Source of the DNA: Owenia fusiformis
Taxonomy: Eukaryota; Annelida; Polychaeta; Sabellida; Oweniidae
Direction of reading: 5' to 3'
Length of the DNA: 64,000 nucleotides
Assembly: GCA_903813345.2 (NCBI GenBank)
Contig: CAIIXF020000010.1
Coordinates: 4,333,169 to 4,397,168 of the forward strand
Shown here: piece by piece, positions 48,501 through 58,281 of the stretch
How positions within the stretch are numbered: the first letter of the stretch is position 1
Layout: each line of letters opens with the position of its first letter
Made by a program: the position numbers and the translations under genes
The notes under the pieces: generated by a model
Seen by the model: the letters and a program-made list of their open reading frames with translations, nothing else
Database searches by the model: none
What the model was told of the DNA's origin: nothing

Positions 48501-48978
48501 TGTTACCCTTTGAGGGGGTTGAATTATGATATATTACTTGTGTTATTGCATGTAGCATGCTATATAATCTTGTATGTAACTTTGATGTAAGTCTGTATCT
48601 TTAACTTGGCTCCAAACCCTAATGCCTTCATTGGTTAAACTTAAAGCTGGGGCTATATTTAGCACAGCCTGGAATATGATATAAATACAGGAGTTCTAGT
48701 TCTGTTCTGGGTTCCAAGTTGAGTGCTTTGCTGAGGGAGAAGACCGAGTTCCTAGTTCTAGAGTCTGGGTCGAGAGATCTGAAGTCTGAAGATCTCTCGG
48801 CCCAGGTTCTGTGCAAAGTATTGATACTGTAAAAAAGAGTTGGTGCTATGAATAGAGATTGAAGCCAAGTAACTGAAGCAGACTATTGAATAAACTTGTA
48901 CTTAGTGATTTAAAAAGGAAGAAATATTCTTATACAATATACTTGGATTGAACTGAATAACTGACTTGTTATGTTACA
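48501..48978 (+). repeat. Possible solo LTR, 478 bp
   Basis: Begins TGTTACCC and ends TATGTTACA. It contains a TATAAATA box at about 48680 and an AATAAA about 200 bp later near 48886, the U3-R-U5 spacing of an LTR. It shares the phrase (G/T)ACTTAG with the large LTR at 51545. Flanking 5-mers do not match, so no target duplication is seen. Tentative. Confidence 0.35.
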
Positions 48979-49570
48979 CTTGATGTGATGGAGTTTGGTT
49001 TGGATGAACATTGAACATTATAATTAGTAAACACCAACAGCTGAACTGAAGGACAATTCCACAAAAAAGTAATAGCACTTCAACAATTAATAATACAGAA
49101 CCCATAAACAATAAAACAACAAAACCCTAGAAGGTTTCAGTTGCTGGATCATCGTTTGTTGGCGTATGAAAACCCATATCACCACTTTCGAGTTGTGATT
49201 AAAGATTCGCAGCATTTGCAGCCATGGGTACCTTACACGCTGTATCAAGAGAAGCATTGTCCAAGAGGGTAAACACACATAATGTCATGAATAACATTGC
49301 CATGAAGAACATTGTTTTTGAATTCATCACTCTCTAACGAAGCGCAGCATTAACGTCGGAGTCCCTCACTGCGTCAAAGTATTTGGTAACTTCAGAAAGT
49401 CTATGATGAGCACGAAACACACTAGCGAGGCTCTTAATGGCATGACCTCCATTACTTGAATTTTGGCAACCATTTTTTATGAATTAGTGGGTCCCGCTGT
49501 TGTAGAAGCTCAGCGTTTCTTTTGGACCTCATGATCAGGAATGTGGGATAGTGCGTGTGGTTAAAGTCAC
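48979..49570. other. Non-coding region
   Basis: No supported exon or repeat structure. Moderately AT-rich sequence between the possible solo LTR and the last exon of the decayed gene. Confidence 0.45.
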
Positions 49571-50290
49571 TTATCCTCCTTCACGAATGCGTTCCAAAAG
49601 TGCTCTGGGTCGCGGTGTTGTAAATTGTTTGTAAACAGGTAGAGGGTCCTGAAAAATATGTCATTATAAATATATTAAAAACAAAATGTTTTAGTGAAAC
49701 ATAAAAGATTATTGTATATATAAATTAATTCAAACTTGAAATCAAATTTTAAATAAGATCTCTACGTAATCTACATCTACAAGAGGCATTTAATAAAAAC
49801 TTACTAAACTGATCATTTGTCTATCCAGTCTTGCAAAGCGAATCATTAATTCAGACGTTCCTGATCCCACACCAACTCTAAAATCCCATTCCTCGAATTT
49901 TCTGAAGCTCAGCTCAGTTTTTCATATACTTTTGGAATTGTTCAGTTCATCTGTAAGTCTGTTTGGACATTCCAAATCTAGGTAATAACGAGAGATTAGG
50001 GGTGCGTTCTGCATTTCAGCCCCTATTTTGGTTAGACTCATCTGTAACTTCCGCAATAATCTGCATTGATTTATGGTCACAAGGTACAACTTGTTCATCA
50101 GACTTCTCTTCCCATTCGAAGTATGGGAAATGTGCCATACGATTGCTGTCCAATCTGTATTTGGGATTTTCTTTGACCATTTTTCCAATGTTACCATCAA
50201 AGACATTTTTCTTCAAGGTCAACATAGGCCTCAGGTATCATCTTCGTACCTTACCGCGTACTGACATATCGCTTGCCATTTTATTCGTCT
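49571..50290 (-). pseudogene. Unrecognised gene, apparently decayed (2 exons visible)
   Basis: The last exon, 49648-49571, has a clean acceptor and encodes DPLPVYKQFTTPRPRALLE followed by six more residues and a stop. It joins in phase 0 to a donor at 49805. The upstream exon (about 50290-49805) contains sensible coding stretches (NPKYRLDSNRMAHFPYFEW; FEEWDFRVGVGSGTSELM). They are broken by one frameshift near 50020 and an in-frame TGA near 49920, unless further short introns exist. I do not recognise the protein. It could be a gene I have mis-modelled rather than a true pseudogene. Confidence 0.4.
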
Positions 50291-50582
50291 ATATTAATAT
50301 AAAGTACTGAGACACGTAAGAAAAGCCTTGCTGTTGAGTCAGAAACTATAAACAGAAACTAATTTCGGTTGCTATAAACTTCAGTCATCATTGTTCTCTA
50401 TAGTGACGTATTAGCAACAACATTCATATTGTTCCTGACCTGTGAGTCTGTGACGTCATAACAAAATAGATGTTTGATTTTTAATCTGTCAATTTCTATG
50501 CCAACTCAACTGACGTACTGTTCATTTCACTAAAACCCCTATTGTTCATATATTGACGTCACTATTTACGTTATGTAAACGG

Positions 50583-50840
50583 TGTGTTTACATTACTTAC
50601 AAATGACAACAAAATCGGCATAAACAATACTATACCGTAACTAAGAAAATGGAAAAGGCAAATTAACGCTAAATGGGATAGACCTAAAATTAACATCATA
50701 CCGCAATTTTTTGTGTTTACATTACTTACAAATGACAACAAAATCGGCATAAACAATACTATACCGTAACTAAGAAAATGGGAAAGGCAAATTAACGCTA
50801 AATGGGATAGACCTAAAATTAACATCATACCGCAATTTTT
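50583..50840. repeat. Direct duplication, 129-bp unit
   Basis: Two nearly identical head-to-tail copies (50583-50711 and 50712-50840) starting TGTGTTTACATTACTTAC and ending CCGCAATTTTT. Only about one substitution is seen, so this duplication is recent. It explains the internally repeated minus-strand frame here. Confidence 0.92.
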
Positions 50841-51544
50841 TGCGGGCCTCGTGCATTATTTCGCCTCCGCAGTTTAAAAAATGTTTTTTATGAAATTGGT
50901 AAACTTTTGAGAAAACAACGAGGTTTGACGACATTTTTACCATAGTACAGTATGTGCTTTTTCTCCACCAGTTTTATCGGGTGAATCCAATACGTCACAG
51001 TAAACTCGACCGATCCAACCCCGGGGATCCAACAGTCAGTTAAAGACCTATTTCAACTATAATTCAGTTGGAAGAATTGTGGGTTACATTGGTATAAGCT
51101 TCGTTAAAATCATCATTGACAGAACCAGAGACAGAATATTCACTAGATATTATATACAGGGTGTCCATAAAGTCTAGCTCTTTTCAATTACAATACAAAG
51201 TCGGCGTAAAATGTGAGAGACTTCATGGATCATATACACGTAAATAGAATGAGTTAAAAAAAGGCTAACATATGGGCACACGTGAGTGGCGACAAGACCC
51301 CGAGGGTTCACTAAAATCTTGATGAGGATCATCGGACGTTCACGGGGTATCTTTTTATGCCATCGCCACTAAAGCTAAGTGTCCAACTTTTTTGTGGACT
51401 GTCTCGGAGGGCGGTGGTTTCGGTGTTTGTAAAAAATTCTTAAAACTACATCACGTAAACATGTTATACGACTTTTAGCGTAATTGACGGTTAAATGGCG
51501 AAATACGCCCTTAAGCCGGACTTGACCTCGGGCCGGGACCCCTG
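50841..51544. other. Non-coding flank of the LTR retrotransposon
   Basis: No exon supported. A lone mariner-type terminus, TACAGGGTGTCCATAAAGTC, begins near 51157; no partner was found before the retrotransposon starts, and one may lie beyond it. Confidence 0.45.
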
Positions 51545-52209
51545 TGTAACAAATTATTTTTTTTCAAAAATTTTCTGGTATCAGTTATTGAAAGTTTTAG
51601 CACTTTAAGTAACAGTTACCCCGATTCTAGTTTGCTAGTTAGTGGTTACACATATTTGGGCAATTATTTCCGTTGTTATCTAGTTCGTAGGTAATGTAAG
51701 TGATTTAATTAGTGAGTTTAACTGAGCACTTCCGGTGATTTTTGGATGTTCTTATCTAATTAGTGATTTCGTTTCGCATTTTTGGAATTTGGCATTTAGA
51801 GTTGCGATCCGATTTATGCAGCGGCGGTTTAAACAAAGTTCTCCAAATTCCATTAAATACAGGTTAGTTAGTCTTTAGTTTTCTATGTTTTCGATAGTTT
51901 AGTGTATAGAACAATTTTCTGCATTAGATTAGTGAATCCCAGCCCGATCTGTCATATATTCATTGAGATATTTGATCGTAAACTTGGAAACTCAATTCAA
52001 TCTCGCCGGCTGTCTCATTCCATTTTCGGCTAGATAGAATAACTTGTTTTAACGATCTAATGTCACTGTATATTGATAGTCTAATGTGATATGTATTATC
52101 TGTGTAATTAACCCGCATTATTTAATTACATTTGGGGGTGATTCTGACGTTTGTAGGCCTAGAATTGTAACTTGAAGTTGGTTTGCATAAATTTTCATTT
52201 ATATGTGAG

Positions 52210-52243
52210 TGACGTCATCGCCGCACCGCTGCTGGGTATATAA
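52210..52243 (+). promoter_or_regulatory. LTR core promoter: CRE and TATA box
   Basis: A perfect cAMP-response-element palindrome TGACGTCA at 52210-52217 is followed 20 bp later by TATATAA at 52237-52243. Transcription would then start near 52270, about 725 bp into the LTR, leaving a very long transcribed leader across the arrays. Confidence 0.65.
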
Positions 52244-52858
52244 GCAGCGAGCTGAGAGCGCTCAGGAGATTACAGCTAGATTTTAACCAGAGCAGAGCTC
52301 CGTTCTATTTCACAATTGTGAATTGTGAAGTTGGACTTAGTTGTTTTTAGGGAGAAATATTCTGGACTTTGTCAATTTTCAGAAGAAAATTGTCGAGACT
52401 TAGAATATTTCTATAGGATACAAGGCTGCACATCGTTACTGTGGATGATAACTTGGACATCTACCTGAAGTGAAGGATACCCACAAAGGAAGACTGATAC
52501 ACCCGGCTTTAATAGATGATAACTTGGCATCTATCTGTGTAAAGGAGACCTAAGCGGGAATATTCAACACTGTGTTCGGAGGCGGCGCGCATCAAGTATG
52601 AACCACATCTCTGAGCTCTGCCAGTCACAATTTCATGTATACATGAAGTTGGACTTTGGTGATTTTTGAAGTAGGAATTCGCGGACTTTGTCGATATTTG
52701 GAGAGTAATTTTTTCGACTTTGTTTATTTTTGGAGAAAGACATATTGAACTTAAAGATTTCAACAATAGCATTTAGAGAGCAAATATTTGAACTTATATA
52801 TTTCGCCTATGCCTTTGTGTACATGCTATATTTGTAGGTAGCTAGATTATTTGTGAAG

Positions 52859-54575
52859 GAAGTTCTTGTACTTAGCAGTTTATTCAACGAGATATTTTTT
52901 CTTTGGTGATTTCGCATCATTAAAGTTAAAATATACATCTACAGAGGAGACGTTCCAGGACTTAGCAGATTAACCAGCGAGATATTTTTACTTTGGTGAT
53001 TTCGCATCATTAAAGTTAAGATATACATCTACAGAGAGGAAGTTCTTGGACTTAGCAGTTTATTCAGCGAGATATTTTTACTTTGGTGATTTCGCATCAT
53101 TAAAGTTAAAATATACATCTACAGAGAAGACGTTCCAGGACTTAGCAGATTAACCAGCGAGATATTTTTACTTTGGTGATTTCGCATCATTAAAGTTAAG
53201 ATATACATCTACAGAGAGGAAGTTCCAGGACTTAACAGTTTATTCAGCGAGATATTTTTACTTTGGTGATTTCGCATCATTAAAGTTAAAATATACATCT
53301 ACAGAGGAGACGTTCCAGGACTTAGCAGATTAACCAGCGAGATATTTTTACTTTGGTGATTTCGCATCATTAAAGTTAAAGTATACATCTACAGAGGAGA
53401 CGTTCCAGGACTTAGCAGATTAACCAGTGAGATATTTTTACTTTGGTGATTTCGCATCATTAAAGTTAAGATATACATCTACAGAGAGGAAGTTCTTGGA
53501 CTTAGCAGTTTATTCAGCGAGATATTTTTACTTTGGTGATTTCGCATCATTAAAGTTAAAATATACATCTACAGAGGAGACGTTCCAGGACTTAGCAGAT
53601 TAACCAGCGAGATATTTTTACTTTGGTGATTTCGCATCATTAACACGGTGATTAAAGTTAAGATATACATCTACAGAGAGGAAGTTCCAGGACTTAGCAG
53701 TTTATTCAACGAGATATTTTTACTTTGGTGATTTCGCATCATTAAAGTTAAAGTATACATCTACAGAGGAGACGTTCCAGGATTTAGCAGATTAACCAGC
53801 GAGATATTTTTACTTTGGTGATTTCGCATCATTAAAGTTAAGATATACATCTACAGAGAGGAAATTCCAGGACTTAGCAGTTTATTCCACGGGATATTTT
53901 TACTTTGGTGATTTCGCATCATTAAAGTTAAGATATACATCTACAGAGAGGAAGTTCCAGGACTTAGCAGTTTATTCAACGAGATATTTTTACTTTGGTG
54001 ATTTCGCATCATTAAAGTTAAAGTATACATCTACAGAGGAGACGTTCCAGGATTTAGCAGATTAACCAGCGAGATATTTTTACTTTGGTGATTTCGCATC
54101 ATTAAAGTTAAGATATACATCTACAGAGAGGAAATTCCAGGACTTAGCAGTTTATTCCACGGGATATTTTTACTTTGGTGATTTCGCATCATTAAAGTTA
54201 AAATATACATCTACAGAGAGGAAGTTCCAGGATTTAGCAGTTTATTCAACGATATATTTTTACTTTGGTGATTTTGCATCATTAAAGTTAAAATATACAT
54301 CTACAGAGGAGACGTTCCAGGATTTAGCAGATTAACCAGCGAGATATTTTTACTTTGGTGATTTCGCATCATTAAAGTTAAGATATACATCTACAGAGAG
54401 GAAGTTCCAGGACTTAGCAGTTTATTCAACGAGATATTTTTACTTTGGTGATTTCGCATCATTAAAGTTAATATATACATCTACAGAGAGGAAGTTCCAG
54501 GACTTAGCAGTTTATTCCACGGGATATTTTTACTTTGGTGATTTCGCATCTTTAAAGTTAGAATATACATCTACA
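52859..54575 (+). repeat. LTR tandem array A, 90-bp unit
   Basis: About 19 copies of a 90-bp unit containing ACTTTGGTGATTTCGCATCA and TATACATCTACAGAGAGGAA. Two unit types alternate for much of the array (…TTAGCAGATTAACCAGCGA and …TTAGCAGTTTATTCA(A/G)CGA), giving a 180-bp higher-order period. One unit near 53641 carries a 13-bp insertion. Confidence 0.93.
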
Positions 54576-55074
54576 GAGAGAAGACAATATAGGAGAATTC
54601 AGATTCCAGAAAATCATTGACACACAAAGAAGATTGAATATACATCTTCCCAAGATTGGTAAACTGGGACTTAGTTATTTTTGAGGAAGAAATAATTTTA
54701 CTTTGTCAGTTTGATGTGAATGATAACTGGAACTTAGAATATTTCTACATTTATTCAAGAAACTTGGACTTAGTCATTTTTGAGGAAGAAATAATTTTAC
54801 TTTGTCATTTTGAATTGAAAGATAACTGGGACTTAGAATATCCTTACTTTTATCTGAGATTGAGAATAGAAGAACTTAGTCATTTTTAAGGGAGAAATAA
54901 TTTGACTTTGACATTTTGTTGTGAAGTATAACTGACTTAGAATATTTTTATACACTTGCATTTAATGTTTTGAGTTAGTTTTGTAGAACATTAATCTGAA
55001 GAAGACATCCGAAGTTGGGGACTGGGCTGATTTGCAGCTTGAGCTGACAGTGACAACTACCAGTGAAGATACAA

Positions 55075-56000
55075 GTCAGCAGATTACAGAGCCTGTTGTT
55101 TTGACTTTGGTGATTTCACATCACTGAAGTTTAAACATACACCAGTTGGAGAACCAGAGCCGAGGATACAGGACTTAGGAGTTTTACAGAGCCTGTTGTT
55201 TTGACTTTGGTGATTTCACATCACTGAAGTTTAAACATACACCAGTTGGAGAACCAGAGCAGAGGATACAGGACTTAGGAGTTTTACAGAGCCTGTTGTT
55301 TTGACTTTGGTGATTTCACATCACTGAAGTTTAAACATACACCCAGTTGGAGAACCAGAGCAGAGAGGATACAGGACTTAGGAGTTTTACAGAGCTTGTT
55401 GTTTTGACTTTGGTGATTTCACATCACTGGAGTTTAAACATACACCAGTTGGAGAACCAGAGCGAGGATACAGGACTTAGGAGTTTTATAGAGCCTGTTG
55501 TTTTGACTTTGGTGATTTCACATCACTGAAGTTTAAACATACACCCAGTTGGAGAACCAGAGCAGAGAGGATACAGGACTTAGGAGTTTTACAGAGCTTG
55601 TTGTTTTGACTTTGGTGATTTCACATCACTGAAGTTTAAACATACACCAGTTGGAGAACCAGAGCCGAGGATACAGGACTTAGGAGTTTTACAGAGCTTG
55701 TTGTTTTGACTTTGGTGATTTCACATCACTGAAGTTTAAACATACACCAGTTGGAGAACCAGAGCCGAAGATACAGGACTTAGGAGTTTTACAGAGCCTG
55801 TTGTTTTGACTTTGGTGATTTCACATCACTGAAGTTTAAACATACACCCAGTTGGAGAACCAGAGCAGAGAGGATACAGGACTTAGGAGTTTACAGAGCC
55901 TGTTGTTTTGACTTTGGTGATTTCACATCACTGAAGTTTAAACATACACCAGTTGGAGAACCAGAGCAGAGGATACAGGACTTAGAAGTTTACAGAGCCC
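55075..56000 (+). repeat. LTR tandem array B, about 105-bp unit
   Basis: Eight to nine copies of a unit of 103-108 bp with GAGCCTGTTGTTTTGACTTT, GGTGATTTCACATCACTGAA and ACACCAGTTGGAGAACCAGA. Small indels (CCAG/CCCAG, GAGAGG/GAGG) distinguish copies. The core ACTTTGGTGATTTC is shared with array A. Confidence 0.93.
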
Positions 56001-56048
56001 GTTGTAAGACCCAAGCAAGACCCAAGGCAATTGCTGAGTTTAAGGTGT

Positions 56049-56255
56049 ATGGAATTGGATGTTCCTTTTATTATATTGGTCTTAGGTGGGATAGTATTTG
56101 TACTTATATGCTTCATGATCGTCATATGTTCCCGTGTGTGTATGAGAATAAAGGACGAAGAAGTCTCTGTTTCATCAGTTCGAATACCACCTACAACAGT
56201 TCCTGCTTTAGAATCTACCCTAGGCTTCAGCATGAACACTTTGAATTTTGTGTAA
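56049..56255 (+). CDS. Small single-pass membrane protein ORF within the LTR
   Basis: 68 residues from the ATG at 56049. After MELD there is an uninterrupted hydrophobic segment of about 22 residues (VPFIILVLGGIVFVLICFMI), then a Cys/Arg-containing juxtamembrane stretch (CSRVCMRIKDEE) and a polar tail rich in Ser/Thr/Pro. This pattern is typical of a small type I/III membrane protein. It is the only non-repetitive ORF of note in the LTR, directly 3' of array B. Expression is unproven and chance remains possible. Confidence 0.45.
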   Translation: MELDVPFIILVLGGIVFVLICFMIVICSRVCMRIKDEEVSVSSVRIPPTTVPALESTLGFSMNTLNFV

Positions 56256-56737
56256 AGATAGCTGTTTCCCACAAATAGAAGATACAGGACTTACAATCAT
56301 ATATGAACATTTTATAGGGCGGATAACAATAGTGTAACAAGTTTCAACAGTGATCATTAATGATACAGGGACTTTTCAGATATATGACAAGTGATAATGC
56401 AGAGAATTGTTCTTTGACTATATGAACTCTGGATATTATATACAACATTAGTGATACAGTGATAATTTATTTCATTATATGGACTCTGGAGAATATATTC
56501 AACAAAATAATTCCATTACATATTTGAAATTTGATGTACTTTTATTTGGGCTTATAAACGCCACAATATATTGTGTTATATTATATAATTGAAATTATAT
56601 ATTCTGTTTAATTCTTTAGGGACAAAGCACATTTAATGTGTGCCGTACAATCCACAAGTAAACACCATTTACTAAACAGTGGTCTTTTTTATTAGCCACA
56701 CTACCACATATCCACAAAAAAGGCCAAACTGTTACAC

Positions 56738-56755
56738 TGGTGGCAGCTGTGGGAT
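56738..56755 (+). other. Primer-binding site
   Basis: TGGTGGCAGCTGTGGGAT starts two bases after the LTR end, in the position where a tRNA 3' end primes minus-strand synthesis. TGG complements the tRNA CCA end. The same type of sequence follows LTR ends in many animal Ty3/Gypsy elements. The tRNA species was not determined. Confidence 0.7.
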
Positions 56756-56803
56756 TGATTGTGTCTGAAGATTTAAACCAGAGGTACATTACACAGTTTC
56801 AAG

Positions 56804-58228
56804 ATGGATCCAGAGTCTAATCTCCCCTATCCAATGGATGAAGAGGATATAGAGATTGAAGGGGAGACAACTGTATTCATGAAGACGGATCCAATGGAAA
56901 TAAAGAATCCTGGAGCTAATGACACAACACTACCTCTGCAAAAAGATGGCACTTCATCTTCTGAGGCAACCAAGGAGGTTCCTCTTGGTGCGGGGGCTAG
57001 GGCAAAGGATCCAAAGATTAGTATCGAGAAGGGAGTATTGCCCAGTGGTGTAACTACAGGATATTGGTCTGGAGGAGGATTGGATGATTTGGAGACTCCA
57101 GCAAATCTTTATACATGGGATCAAAGGAATCCTACTGGTAGACGTATTCCATTGACCTCTACTATGATTAATCGACCTTTGATTAAGGGGCAAACAGAAG
57201 ATAAAATGAAACAAGAGTTGACCATGGTAGAAGGTCAGCTTAGAGATAAGTTGTCTGCCGTTGAAAATGCTGCAGAAACACAACAGAAACAATTGGATGT
57301 TATTTCAGAGAAACAACAGAAACAGACTGATGGTCTGACTCAATTAATGGAGAAAATAGCCGAGAGTAGTTGTCTACAACAAATAAGGGAAGAAAAGCAA
57401 GAGTGTAGACTGCATAATATGTTTGAATTGCAAGACAGACGATTGCAGCAGATGCAGAGTCACATAGAAGTCATGAGTAGAACTCAGATTAAGTCTCATG
57501 ACGGCAGATATTCAGATGTTGTTGATGACCCTTATGTAACTCCAAGTGGAGCACGTAGAGGAGTGCATATGTCGCCTCCATTGTCTATGAGTCGGGTTCC
57601 ACATAAAGAGGAATGTCATTCCCCTGAACCCCCCACTCCTCAAAGGAGAAAACCATGGAAGTTGGAGAGACAAGACCGAATTTATACTCCATCGCATAAG
57701 TCAGTTGGTAGAGATCAACAGGTTCCTGCCATGATGCAGGATAATCAAAAAGATGTTTGTGCTCCTGAAGAACAATATTCTACACAGAAATTGGGAGGCC
57801 AAAGAATGGATCATGTATACAGGAGTGATCTCAGGGTACCATGTTCTGTTGAAAATAAATTTGAAACTCGTTTGTCCAGAGAGGATACTACCAATGGGAG
57901 AAATGGGAAATGTACTAATAATGTATCTGGTGATCCAATGGATTTCATGAAAATGTGTAACCAGATGTCCAAGTCCAAAAACAGGATCAAGCCGGAGACG
58001 TACAATGGCACTACTCCTTGGCAGGAGTATCGAGCCCATTTTGAAATATGTGCTAAAGCCAACAGTTGGACCACAGAAGAGAAAAATGAGTACTTAGCTA
58101 CCAGTCTGCGAGGGACTGCCCAACAAATTGTGTTGGAAATGGAAGCTGGGTACACGTATGATCAATTGGTTTTAGCCTTGGAGAAAAGATATGGGCCTGG
58201 AGGAAAAGCAGAGGTATACACACATTAG
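56804..58228 (+). pseudogene. Gag, C-terminally truncated
   Basis: 474 codons. The N-terminal 120 residues are acidic and polar, residues about 125-230 form a Gln/Glu/Lys-rich coiled coil, and the C-terminal 80 residues match the Ty3/Gypsy capsid (retrotransposon gag) domain (YNGTTPWQEYRAHFEIC, LRGTAQQIVLEMEAG, LEKRYGPGG). The frame then runs into a stop. The rest of capsid, the zinc-knuckle nucleocapsid and the protease are missing by deletion at about 58210, so pol follows within 60 bp. Confidence 0.85.
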
Positions 58229-58281
58229 TTGAACATAATATTGATACAGGGGATACCACTCCTATCAGGCAAAGGTATCGA

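Larger units (their letters stand above)
51545..56736 (+). repeat. 5' LTR, about 5.2 kb
   Basis: Termini are the inverted hexamers TGTAAC (51545) and GTTACA (ending 56736), followed at once by a plausible primer-binding site. The LTR identity of the left end is proved by its repetition at 63849. The right end is inferred from GTTACA plus the primer-binding site. At 5192 bp this would be far longer than typical Ty3/Gypsy LTRs (a few hundred bp to 1-2 kb). Most of the extra length is two tandem arrays and flanking sequence repeatedly containing GGACTTAG. Confidence 0.75.

Noticed and set aside
48501-48978. A complete second LTR retrotransposon starting here
   Set aside because: No primer-binding site, coding region or partner LTR follows; at most a solo LTR.
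52859-56000. CRISPR-like direct repeats
   Set aside because: Units are contiguous, 90-108 bp long and lack unique spacers, in a eukaryotic LTR; these are ordinary tandem arrays.
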